Notes under the pieces: model-generated
What the model was told of the DNA's origin: nothing
The model's database searches: none
Seen by the model: the letters and a program-made list of their open reading frames with translations, nothing else
NCBI GenBank assembly: GCA_035690495.1
Contig: DASSKK010000101.1
Coordinates: 1 to 42,337 of the forward strand
From: DASSKK01 sp035690495
GTDB taxonomy: Bacteria; Actinomycetota; Actinomycetes; Propionibacteriales; Nocardioidaceae
DNA: 42,337 nt
Direction: 5' to 3'
Shown here: positions 15,953-23,229 of the stretch, piece by piece
How positions within the stretch are numbered: the stretch's first letter is position 1
How the letters are laid out: each line of letters begins with the position of its first letter
Made by a program: the position numbers and the translations under genes

Positions 15953-16576
15953 GTGCGGCTCGTGGTGCTGGTCTCCGGGGAGGGTACGAACCTGCAGGCG
16001 CTGCTGGACGCCTGCGCCGACCCGGCGTACGGCGCTGAGGTGGTGGCCGTGGGCGCCGATCGGGACGGCATCGAGGGGCTGGCCCGTGCCGAGCGGGCCG
16101 GGCTGCCGACGTTCGTGCACCGGGTCAAGGACTACCCCACCCGCGAGGAGTGGGACGTGGCCGTCACCCGTTCGTGCGAGGAGCACCGGCCCGAACTCGT
16201 CGTCTCGGCCGGCTTCATGAAGCTGGCCGGGCCGGCGTTCCTCGGGAGGTTCGGCGGCCGCTACCTCAACACCCACCCGGCGCTGCTGCCCGCCTTCCCC
16301 GGCATGCACGGCGCCGCGGACGCAGTGGCCCACGGCGTGAAGGTCGCCGGCGCCACGTTGTTCGTCGTAGACGCCGGTGTGGACACCGGACCGATCCTGG
16401 CGCAGCGGACGGTGCCCGTGGAGGAGGACGACACCCCCGAGACCCTGCACGGGCGGATCAAGGTGGTCGAGCGGGGCATGCTCGTCGACACGGTCGGCCG
16501 TATCGCGCGAGAGGGCTACCGGATCGACGGCCGGAGAGCGCGGTTCGGCGGTGGTTCGCCCGGGGGCCGCGGGTGA
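15953..16576 (+). CDS. purN: Phosphoribosylglycinamide formyltransferase
   Basis: A 207-residue enzyme of de novo purine synthesis that transfers the formyl group from 10-formyl-THF to GAR. It starts RLVVLVSGEGTNLQALLDA. YLNTHPALLPAFPGMHGA holds the catalytic Asn and His, and VDAGVDTGPIL holds the catalytic Asp. GTG at 15953 is directly preceded by a -10-like TAGCCT. The ZTP riboswitch lies between purN and purH, so purN itself is probably outside its control. A Gly/Arg-rich tail extends slightly past the usual end. Confidence 0.96.
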   Translation: MRLVVLVSGEGTNLQALLDACADPAYGAEVVAVGADRDGIEGLARAERAGLPTFVHRVKDYPTREEWDVAVTRSCEEHRPELVVSAGFMKLAGPAFLGRFGGRYLNTHPALLPAFPGMHGAADAVAHGVKVAGATLFVVDAGVDTGPILAQRTVPVEEDDTPETLHGRIKVVERGMLVDTVGRIAREGYRIDGRRARFGGGSPGGRG

Positions 16577-16586
16577 ACTAGAGTGA

Positions 16587-16674
16587 GGGCACCACGACTG
16601 GCGCAGGTGGGACTTACCACCGGGGAGTGCCCCATCACAGGGGAACAAGCGAGCGCATCGAACGCCTGGGTGCC
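16587..16674 (+). ncRNA. ZTP (pfl) riboswitch aptamer
   Basis: The stretch before purH carries the conserved blocks of the ZTP/pfl riboswitch in order. These are CGACTGGCG (16595-16603), GGTGGG with its hairpin partner ACCACCGGGGAG (16606-16626), a variable CCCC/GGGG hairpin (16630-16643) and CGCCTGGGTGCC (16663-16674). GGCA (16588-16591) pairs with TGCC (16671-16674) to close P1. GGCG (16600-16603) is complementary to CGCC (16663-16666). The family binds ZTP/ZMP, which build up when 10-formyl-THF is short, and switches on purine and one-carbon genes. That matches purH and folD downstream. Confidence 0.94.
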
Positions 16675-16693
16675 TCATCACATCGATGAGGAG
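16673..16693 (+). promoter_or_regulatory. Riboswitch expression platform over the purH RBS
   Basis: CCTCATC (16673-16679) and GATGAGG (16685-16691) are a perfect 7-bp inverted repeat with loop ACATC. The 3' arm covers most of the purH Shine-Dalgarno (GAGGAG, 16688-16693). The 5' arm shares two bases with the closing stem of the ZTP aptamer. Ligand binding would thus free the ribosome binding site. No U-tract follows, so translational rather than transcriptional control is inferred. Confidence 0.72.
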
Positions 16694-16697
16694 TGAC

Positions 16698-18287
16698 ATG
16701 GCTGTGGATCAGCAGGAACGCAAACCCCTCCGGCGGGCGCTGGTGTCCGTCTACGACAAGACCGGGCTGGAGGAGCTCGCCGGCGCGCTCCACGCCGCCG
16801 GAGTCGCGATCGTCTCCACCGGAAGTACTGCCGCGCGCATCGCCGAGTCAGGCGTGCCGGTCACCAAGGTCGAGGAGCTGACCGGCTTCCCCGAGTGCCT
16901 GGACGGCCGCGTCAAGACCTTGCACCCGAAGGTCCACGCGGGGATCCTCGCCGACCGGCGCATCCCCGCCCACGTCGAGCAGCTTGCCGACCTCGGCATC
17001 GAGGCGTTCGACCTGGTGGTGTCGAACCTGTACCCGTTCACCGAGACGGTGACGTCCGGGGCCAGCGCGGACGCGTGCATCGAGCAGATCGACATCGGTG
17101 GGCCGTCGATGGTCCGGGCGGCCGCCAAGAACCATCCGTCGGTGGCGATCGTCACCTCGCCTGCGCAGTACGCCGAGTTGCTGGACGCCGTACGCTCCGG
17201 AGGCTTCACGCTCGCCCAGCGCCAGCGGCTGGCCGCCGAGGCGTTCGTGCACACCGCGACGTACGACGTGCACGTGGCGTCCTGGATGGGCAATGTGCTC
17301 AGCGACAGCTCGGAGGGGACCGGCTTCCCGGCGTGGGTCGGTGCCACCTGGGACAAGGCGGCGACGCTGAGGTACGGCGAGAACCCGCACCAGGCCGCGG
17401 CGCTCTACACCAGCGGCTTCGCCCCGGCTCCCGGCCTGGCGCAGGCCACCTTGCTGCACGGCAAGGAGATGTCCTACAACAACTACGTCGACGCGGACGC
17501 CGCCCGGCGGGCCGCCTACGACTTCGACCGGCCGTGCGTGGCGGTGATCAAGCACGCCAACCCCTGCGGCATTGCCGTCGCCGGGCCCGACAGCGCCGAT
17601 CCGATAGCCGAGGCGCACAGCAAGGCGCACGCCTGCGACCCGGTGTCCGCCTTCGGCGGTGTGATCGCCACCAACATGCCTGTGTCCGTGGCGATGGCCG
17701 AGCAGGTCAAGGACATCTTCACCGAGGTGGTCGTCGCGCCCGGGTACGACGACGGGGCGGTCGAGATCCTGTCGGCGAAGAAGAACATCCGCCTCCTCGT
17801 GTGCGAGGCGCCGCCTCCCGACGGAGAGGACATCCGGCCGATCTCGGGCGGGATGCTGCTCTCCCAGCGGGACGCCGTCGACGCGCCCGGCGACGACCCG
17901 GCGACTTGGACGCTGGTATCGGGCGAGCCGCTCGACGAGGCCGGGATGGCCGATCTGGCGTTCGCCTGGCGGGCCTGCCGCTCGGTGAAGTCCAACGCCA
18001 TCCTGCTGGCCGCCGACGGTGCGTCGGTCGGCATCGGGATGGGGCAGGTCAACCGGGTCGACTCGGCGAGGCTCGCGGTCGAGCGGGCCGGCGACCGCGC
18101 GAAGGACTCGCTGGCCGCCTCGGACGCGTTCTTCCCGTTCCCGGACGGCCTGGAGATCCTGCTCGAGGCCGGTGTTCGTGCCGTGGCACAGCCCGGGGGC
18201 TCGCGCAACGACGCCCAGGTAGTGGAGGCGGCCAAGCGGTCCGGCGTCACGATGTACCTGACCGGGACCCGGCACTTCTACCACTGA
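16698..18287 (+). CDS. purH: Bifunctional AICAR transformylase/IMP cyclohydrolase
   Basis: PurH performs the last two steps of IMP synthesis: AICAR plus 10-formyl-THF to FAICAR, then cyclisation to IMP. The N-terminal IMPCH domain starts RRALVSVYDKTGLEELAGAL, with STGSTAARIAE and GGPSMVRAAAKNH. The AICAR transformylase domain has GKEMSYNNYVDADAA and the catalytic KHANPCGIAV (Lys-His). It ends with GGSRNDAQV and TGTRHFYH. The length of 529 residues is normal. ATG at 16698 follows GAGGAG by 4 bases, while the in-frame ATG at 16686 lies inside the riboswitch hairpin. folD follows after 36 bp, probably in the same transcript. Confidence 0.97.
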   Translation: MAVDQQERKPLRRALVSVYDKTGLEELAGALHAAGVAIVSTGSTAARIAESGVPVTKVEELTGFPECLDGRVKTLHPKVHAGILADRRIPAHVEQLADLGIEAFDLVVSNLYPFTETVTSGASADACIEQIDIGGPSMVRAAAKNHPSVAIVTSPAQYAELLDAVRSGGFTLAQRQRLAAEAFVHTATYDVHVASWMGNVLSDSSEGTGFPAWVGATWDKAATLRYGENPHQAAALYTSGFAPAPGLAQATLLHGKEMSYNNYVDADAARRAAYDFDRPCVAVIKHANPCGIAVAGPDSADPIAEAHSKAHACDPVSAFGGVIATNMPVSVAMAEQVKDIFTEVVVAPGYDDGAVEILSAKKNIRLLVCEAPPPDGEDIRPISGGMLLSQRDAVDAPGDDPATWTLVSGEPLDEAGMADLAFAWRACRSVKSNAILLAADGASVGIGMGQVNRVDSARLAVERAGDRAKDSLAASDAFFPFPDGLEILLEAGVRAVAQPGGSRNDAQVVEAAKRSGVTMYLTGTRHFYH

Positions 18288-18323
18288 GCACGGCCCCGCG
18301 ACGACGCTGAGAGGATGACGCGC

Positions 18324-19178
18324 GTGACAGCACAGATCCTGGACGGCAAGGCCACCCTTGCCGCGATCAAGACAGAGCTCACCGAGCGGGTCGCCAAGCT
18401 GCGCGAGCAGGGAGTCGTGCCGGGCCTCGGCACGGTCCTGGTCGGCGACGACCCGGGCAGCCACTGGTACGTCGGGGCCAAGCACAAGGACTGCGCCTCG
18501 GTGGGGATCACGTCGATCCGGCGGGATCTCCCGGCGACCGCCACCCAGGCGGAGGTCGAGGACGTCATCGACGATCTGAACGCCGATCCCGAGTGCACGG
18601 GCTTCCTCGTCCAGCAGCCGACGGGACTCGACGAGTTCGCCCTGCTGTCGCGGGTCGCCCCCGACAAGGACGTCGACGGCCTGCATCCCGTGAGCCTCGG
18701 CAAGCTCGTCCTCGGCGAGCCAGGACCGCTGCCGTGCACGCCCGTCGGGGTGATCGAGCTGCTGCGCAGGTACGACGTCCCGATCGCCGGCGCCGAAGTG
18801 GTGGTGATCGGGCGCGGTCTGACCGTGGGACGGCCCCTCGGGCTGCTGCTGACCCGCAAGAGCGAGAACGCCACCGTGACGCAGTGCCACACAGGCACCC
18901 GTGACCTGGCCGCCCACGTGCGGACCGCCGACATCGTGGTGGCGGCCGCCGGGAGGCCGGGGTTGGTCACCGCCGGCATGGTCAAACCTGGCGCCGCCGT
19001 CCTGGACGTGGGGGTCTCCCGGGTTGACGGGAAGCTCGTCGGCGACGTCGCCGACGACGTGCGCGAGGTCGCGGGATGGGTTTCGCCCAACCCTGGCGGT
19101 GTCGGCCCGATGACGCGGGCGATGCTGCTGTCCAACGTGGTGCAGGCGGCCGAGCGCTCGCTCGAGGCGCGCGGTTGA
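18324..19178 (+). CDS. folD: Methylene-THF dehydrogenase/cyclohydrolase
   Basis: FolD interconverts 5,10-methylene-THF and 10-formyl-THF using NADP and feeds PurN and PurH. The catalytic pair is Tyr49/Lys53 (YVGAKHKDC). The Asp is in DVDGLHP (118). The NADP site is VVIGRGLTVGRPLG, and SPNPGGVGPMTRA is near the end. The GTG at 18324 sits 9 bases after GAGAGG (18309-18314), better spaced than the ATG at 18315 which touches it. The usual loop QLPLPKH is replaced by a shorter QQPTG (residues 97-101). Its TGA overlaps the next start (TTGA). Confidence 0.95.
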   Translation: MTAQILDGKATLAAIKTELTERVAKLREQGVVPGLGTVLVGDDPGSHWYVGAKHKDCASVGITSIRRDLPATATQAEVEDVIDDLNADPECTGFLVQQPTGLDEFALLSRVAPDKDVDGLHPVSLGKLVLGEPGPLPCTPVGVIELLRRYDVPIAGAEVVVIGRGLTVGRPLGLLLTRKSENATVTQCHTGTRDLAAHVRTADIVVAAAGRPGLVTAGMVKPGAAVLDVGVSRVDGKLVGDVADDVREVAGWVSPNPGGVGPMTRAMLLSNVVQAAERSLEARG

Positions 19179-19501
19179 CCATTCCGGATCGTCCCGACGG
19201 GCCCGTCAAGCCCGAGAAGCCGGGCTGGCGTCCGCAGACGTTCGGCGGTTTCGTCTACCTCCTCGTGGTCGCGATGGCGGTGCTCGGGCTGGTGCTCACC
19301 TTAGTCGGGCCGTGGCGGACCGGGGTCGACTGGATCGGCGCGGGTCTGCTGCTCGGCGCGGCAGCCAGGTTGGGGCTCTCCGAGCACGGCGCCGGGATGC
19401 TCCGCGTGCGACGGCGATGGTCGGACGTCTTGATGCTCGTCGTCGTCGGCGTCGCGCTACTGGTGCTGGCCGCCGTCGTCCCCGACCAGCCGCCGCGGTA
19501 G
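19175..19501 (+). CDS. DUF3017 family membrane protein
   Basis: A small protein of about 108 residues with three predicted membrane helices after a Pro/Lys-rich start. The helices are near GFVYLLVVAMAVLGLVLTLV, DWIGAGLLLGAAARLGL and VLMLVVVGVALLVLAAVV. EHGAGMLRVRRRWSDV between the second and third helices is typical of DUF3017 proteins, which follow folD in many actinobacteria. The TTG start overlaps the folD TGA, so the two are translationally coupled. The function is unknown. It ends 5 bp before the convergent response regulator. Confidence 0.8.
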   Translation: MTIPDRPDGPVKPEKPGWRPQTFGGFVYLLVVAMAVLGLVLTLVGPWRTGVDWIGAGLLLGAAARLGLSEHGAGMLRVRRRWSDVLMLVVVGVALLVLAAVVPDQPPR

Positions 19502-19506
19502 GACGC

Positions 19507-20145
19507 CTAGAGAAGGCGGCGGTCGGAGGCCCAGCGGGTCAGCTCATGGCGGGAGGACAGCTGCAGCTTGCGGAGCACCCGGGAGACGTGTGTCTCGACC
19601 GTCTTGATCGAGATGAACAGCTCTGCGGCGACCTCCTTGTAGGCGTAGCCGCGCGCGATCAGCCGCATCACCTCCCGCTCGCGCTCGGTGAGCCGGTCCA
19701 GGTCCTCGTCGACCTGGGCGACCTCGATGGAGCCGGCGAATGCGTCCAGCACGAAGCCGGCCAGCCGCGGGGAGAACACCGCGTCCCCGTCGGCGACTCG
19801 CCCGATGGCGGCGACCAGCTCGGGCCCGGTGATCGTCTTGGTGACGTAGCCTCGCGCACCGGCCCGGATCGTGCCGATGACGTCCTCGGCGGCGTCGGAC
19901 ACCGACAGCGCGAGGAACCGGCTCGCCCCGGCCTTGCCGATGGTGCGACGCATCACCTCTGCTCCCCCGCCGCCGGGCAGGTGGACGTCGAGCAGGACGA
20001 CGTCCGGCTGGAGCCTCTGCACCACCTCGACGGCTTCGTCGACGTCGGCCGCCTCGCCGAGTACGTCGACGTGCCCGGAAAGCTCGGCCTTCACTCCGAC
20101 GCGGAACATGGCGTGGTCGTCGACGACCACCACTGTGCGGTTCAC
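19507..20145 (-). CDS. NarL/FixJ-family response regulator
   Basis: A 212-residue two-component regulator. Its receiver domain has the acidic pair DD at 9-10, the phospho-acceptor Asp53 (VVLLDVHLPGG) and Lys in YVTKTITG. A C-terminal LuxR HTH follows (LTEREREVMRLIARGYAYKE, then SIKTVETHVSRVLRKLQL). Its GTG start overlaps the stop of the kinase gene (GTGA), so the pair is translated together. The divergent PspC-domain genes at 21573-23207 are the likely targets, by proximity. Confidence 0.93.
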   Translation of the reverse strand: MNRTVVVVDDHAMFRVGVKAELSGHVDVLGEAADVDEAVEVVQRLQPDVVLLDVHLPGGGGAEVMRRTIGKAGASRFLALSVSDAAEDVIGTIRAGARGYVTKTITGPELVAAIGRVADGDAVFSPRLAGFVLDAFAGSIEVAQVDEDLDRLTEREREVMRLIARGYAYKEVAAELFISIKTVETHVSRVLRKLQLSSRHELTRWASDRRLL

Positions 20146-21428
20146 CGGGCTTCCTCCGTTCTCGGGATGGGCATCGTCAGGCGGACCTCGGTTCCCACGC
20201 CGGGCGCGGTCTTGATCACTGCCTCGCCTCCGTGGCGGGCCATCCGGTCGACGACGCTGTTGCGGATGCCTAGCCGGTCGGCCGGCACGGTCTCCTGAAC
20301 GAAGCCGCTGCCGCGATCCCGCACGAACAGCTCCGCCCGGGAATCGTCCGTCTCAGCGAAGACGTCCACGTGCTCAGCCCCCGAGTGCTTGGCGGCGTTG
20401 ACCATTGCCTCCCGGGCCGCGAGCACCATCGGCCTCAGCCGCTCTCCGAGTGGCGTGTCGCCGACGGTGACCACCTCGACCGGGACACCGTGCGCGTCCT
20501 CCACCTCGGCGGCGGCCGAACGGAGCGCGGCGGCCAGCGAGGCGTCGGGCGCCGGCTGGTCGCCGTACAGCCAGGCGCGCAGGTCGCGCTCCTGGGCTCG
20601 GGCCAGTGTGGCGACGGTCTTCGCATCCGCGGAGTGCTTCTGGATCAGCGCCAGCGTCTGCAGCACCGAGTCGTGCAGATGCGCCGCGACGTCCGCGCGC
20701 TCCTGGCTGCGCACCCGGGCGGCCCGCTCCTCGGCGAGGTCGCCGAGCAGCCGCACCAGCCACGGACCGACGACCAATGCCAGCCCGGCTACCCCGAGCG
20801 CGCCGGCGACCAGCACGTCGCGCGCGACGCCGAGCCCGCCGCTGTGGGCGGCGAACAGCAGCAGCGCCACCAGCAGCAGTCCGATCCCGGCAGCGAGGCG
20901 GGCGTACGACGCGGCCCCGCCCCGGCCGACGACCGCCCGCCACAGGTTGATCCTCCCGGAGCTGTCGACCCAGCGTTCGCGCTGGGCCTCGTCGGCCTGC
21001 CGCCACAGGATCGCCAGGCCGATCACGCCGACCAGCAGCGGCCAGAACAGGAAGGAGGCGCCGAGCAGGCCCTGGACCAGCACGACGACGCCCACGCCCA
21101 CCGCGGCGAGGGCGACAAGCGGCCCGACGTCGTGCAGCCGGCGGCCGCGACCGGGGCGCTTGCCCTGCCGGGTGGCCGCCTCGATGCCGGGGCTGCTCTG
21201 CTCGAGATGCGCGCCGGTGGGCAGCAGCAGCCACAGTCCGGCGTACACCGCAAGCCCGAGTCCGCCGATCGCGGCGGCGACGACGAACGCGACCCGGGTC
21301 CAGAGCACGTCGACGCCCAGGTGCAGGGCGATCCCGGACGCCACGCCTCCCAGCAAGCGGTCCTCGGAGCTGCGGAAGGCGCGCCGGGGCTGATAGGGCC
21401 CAGGGGATTCGGTGCGCACGGATGTCAT
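20142..21428 (-). CDS. Sensor histidine kinase with N-terminal PspC domain
   Basis: A 428-residue membrane kinase. The N-terminal PspC domain is at about 15-75 (RSSEDRLLGGVASGIALHLG, then WTRVAFVVAA and the LYAGLWLLLP type end). Four or five further membrane helices lie between 100 and 225. A HisKA_3 dimerisation domain carries His252 (HLHDSVLQTLALIQ), and a HATPase_c domain follows (EAMVNAAKHS, then DRGSGF). It would phosphorylate the NarL-type regulator. PspC in a sensor suggests a response to envelope stress or membrane damage, by analogy with phage-shock systems. ATG at 21428 is chosen because the upstream part of the frame does not resemble the domain start. Confidence 0.92.
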   Translation of the reverse strand: MTSVRTESPGPYQPRRAFRSSEDRLLGGVASGIALHLGVDVLWTRVAFVVAAAIGGLGLAVYAGLWLLLPTGAHLEQSSPGIEAATRQGKRPGRGRRLHDVGPLVALAAVGVGVVVLVQGLLGASFLFWPLLVGVIGLAILWRQADEAQRERWVDSSGRINLWRAVVGRGGAASYARLAAGIGLLLVALLLFAAHSGGLGVARDVLVAGALGVAGLALVVGPWLVRLLGDLAEERAARVRSQERADVAAHLHDSVLQTLALIQKHSADAKTVATLARAQERDLRAWLYGDQPAPDASLAAALRSAAAEVEDAHGVPVEVVTVGDTPLGERLRPMVLAAREAMVNAAKHSGAEHVDVFAETDDSRAELFVRDRGSGFVQETVPADRLGIRNSVVDRMARHGGEAVIKTAPGVGTEVRLTMPIPRTEEAR

Positions 21429-21572
21429 GGTGTGCTCAATCGTCACACAGCACAGTGGGGCGCACCATGCGTGCCGACCCTGACCTCCCCCTGACCCGCC
21501 ACGCCGCATCCCGGGGCGCAATCAGGGCGTTCCCCGATGGTGCGCGCCCGCGCGAACGACGAGGCTTGAGCC
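21429..21572. promoter_or_regulatory. Divergent control region of the PspC cluster
   Basis: This 144-bp region separates the kinase-regulator operon from the PspC operon. GCGCACCAT (21460-21468) and ATGGTGCGC (21537-21545) are a perfect 9-bp inverted repeat 68 bp apart. The sequence between has two CCTGACC-like repeats (21480-21495). It is a plausible binding region for the NarL-type regulator on both operons. No clear -10 box was seen. Confidence 0.4.
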
Positions 21573-22730
21573 ATGACAGAGACGCCTCAGCAGGAGCACC
21601 GCGGGGTCGACACCGACCACCTGCGCGACTACGAACGCCTGCGCCGCAGCCAGACCGACCGCAAGATCGCCGGCGTGGCCGGCGGCCTCGGCCGGCACTT
21701 GAACATCGACCCGACGATCGTGCGAGTGATCCTCGTGGTGCTGTGCTTCTTCGGCGGCGCGGGGCTCGTGCTCTACGCCGCCGCGTGGCTGGTCGTGCCC
21801 GAGGAAGGATCGGAGCGCGGAGTGATCGCCACCAGCGGAGCGGCGCGGAACGTGATCCTGCTCGGGATCGCTGCTCTCGCGGCGCTGCTGGTGCTCGGCG
21901 GCAGCTGGCACGGGTTCGGGGTGCCGTGGATCTGCTTCGTGATCGCGATCGTGGTCTTCGCGCTGCTCGCCGGCCGGGACCGCCGTACCCACGCGCGTGG
22001 CGACTCGTACGCGCAGCCCGCCGAACAGCGGCAGTACGCCGGCCAGGCGGTCAACGAGCCGGTGCCGGCGGACGGAGCGGTCTCCGCCGACTACCCTGTC
22101 CCGGCTTCACCGCCACCGCCGGTCCGACCCGACCGCGGGCCCCTGCTGTTCGGTCCGACGCTGGCCCTGGTCGCGGTCGCACTGGGCGTGCTCGGCCTGG
22201 TCGAGGCCACCGGCCATTCCGTGGACGCGCCCGCCTACCCGGCACTCGCGCTGGCCTTGATCGGCGCCATGCTGGTGGTCGGCGCCTGGGTCGGCCGAGC
22301 CGGCGGCCTTGTCCTGCTGGGCATCGTGGCGGCTCTCGCACTCGCGGCGACGTCGGTGACCGGTGTCGACGTCGGCAACCGGCAGCTGCGCGTCGACCCG
22401 ACCAGCGCCACGCAGGTGCACGGCAGCTACTTCCTGCCCGCCGGACGTGCCTACGTCGACCTGACAGACGTCGCCCAGCCGGCCGAGCTCGACGGCCGCT
22501 CCATCGACATCGGCAGCCGGGCAGGCACCATCGTGGTGGTCCTGCCGCACGACGTACGGGCACAGGTGGACGCCGAGGTGACCGGTCCGGGTGACATCGT
22601 CACCCCGCGACGCAACGAGTCCGGGTTCGGCACGGCGATCGTCGAGACCGTCAACCCGGCCGTGGACTCGCCGCTGCTCCACCTGCGGCTGCACACCTAC
22701 GCCGGACACATCGAAGTGAGGACACGCTGA
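21573..22730 (+). CDS. PspC-domain multi-pass membrane protein
   Basis: A 385-residue protein. The PspC domain is near residues 22-80 (RSQTDRKIAGVAGGLGRHLN, then IVRVILVVLCFFGG and LYAAAWLVVP). Two more membrane helices, a Pro-rich linker (about 140-185) and three further helices (185-265) follow. The C-terminal 120 residues form a soluble beta-rich part like the LiaF/toast-rack domain that follows PspC in envelope-stress proteins. It is the first gene of an operon with two more membrane proteins. Its last base is the first base of the next ATG (TGATG), so the two are coupled. Confidence 0.88.
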   Translation: MTETPQQEHRGVDTDHLRDYERLRRSQTDRKIAGVAGGLGRHLNIDPTIVRVILVVLCFFGGAGLVLYAAAWLVVPEEGSERGVIATSGAARNVILLGIAALAALLVLGGSWHGFGVPWICFVIAIVVFALLAGRDRRTHARGDSYAQPAEQRQYAGQAVNEPVPADGAVSADYPVPASPPPPVRPDRGPLLFGPTLALVAVALGVLGLVEATGHSVDAPAYPALALALIGAMLVVGAWVGRAGGLVLLGIVAALALAATSVTGVDVGNRQLRVDPTSATQVHGSYFLPAGRAYVDLTDVAQPAELDGRSIDIGSRAGTIVVVLPHDVRAQVDAEVTGPGDIVTPRRNESGFGTAIVETVNPAVDSPLLHLRLHTYAGHIEVRTR

Positions 22731-22993
22731 TGAGAGCAACCCACCCGCTGAACGTCGGCTACCTGGTGGTCGGACTGATCTTCCTGGGAGTCTCCGGATC
22801 CTGGCTGTTGCACCAGACCGGCGTGATCGGTATCGCAGACGCTCGCTGGGTACTGCCCCTGACGCTGGTCGCAGCCGGCGTGGTCGGCCTTGTCGCGTTC
22901 GCGGCCGGCCGGCTGACCGACCGCATCGATACCGCCGACAACATGACCGACACCACCGACATCGAACGAGTTTGGGAGAACGACGATGAGTGA
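22730..22993 (+). CDS. Small membrane protein of the PspC operon
   Basis: An 87-residue protein with two predicted membrane helices (LNVGYLVVGLIFLGVSGSWL and VLPLTLVAAGVVGLVAFAAG) and an acidic tail (IERVWENDDE). It has no recognised domain of its own. The start overlaps the previous stop and its end overlaps the next start by 8 bp. It is therefore translated as part of the PspC operon and probably acts with its neighbours. The helix pattern resembles the small transmembrane regions of LiaF-like proteins. Confidence 0.8.
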   Translation: MRATHPLNVGYLVVGLIFLGVSGSWLLHQTGVIGIADARWVLPLTLVAAGVVGLVAFAAGRLTDRIDTADNMTDTTDIERVWENDDE

Positions 22994-23207
22994 ACAACCC
23001 GCCTACCGGCCCGCATCGCAGCCGCCCCGCCGACTGGTCCGCAGCCGCGACGACCGCTGGCTGGGCGGTGTCTGCGGCGGCCTGGCCGACTACACCGGCC
23101 TCGACGCCAACCTGGTCCGGCTGCTGGTCGTGCTCGGGACGCTGATCGGCTTCGGATCGCTGATCCTGGTTTACATAGTGGCCTGGATCCTGATCCCCGA
23201 GAACTGA
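22986..23207 (+). CDS. Minimal PspC-domain protein
   Basis: A 73-residue protein that is little more than a PspC domain. LVRSRDDRWLGGVCGGLADY (from about residue 17) is followed by LDANLVRLLVVLGTLIGFGS and the closing LVYIVAWILIPEN. The domain is predicted to span the membrane with a short soluble N-terminus. It overlaps the previous gene by 8 bp. A perfect hairpin directly after the stop ends the operon. Together with the kinase and the 385-residue protein this makes three PspC domains within 3 kb. Confidence 0.9.
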   Translation: MSEQPAYRPASQPPRRLVRSRDDRWLGGVCGGLADYTGLDANLVRLLVVLGTLIGFGSLILVYIVAWILIPEN

Positions 23208-23229
23208 CCGCGCCGCGCCGACGGCGCGG
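23208..23229. terminator. Hairpin between convergent pspC and zwf
   Basis: CCGCGCCG (23208-23215) and CGGCGCGG (23222-23229) form a perfect 8-bp stem around CGCCGA. The hairpin exactly fills the gap between the two stop codons, so it could terminate both transcripts. There is no T-tract, which is common for actinobacterial terminators. Confidence 0.65.
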
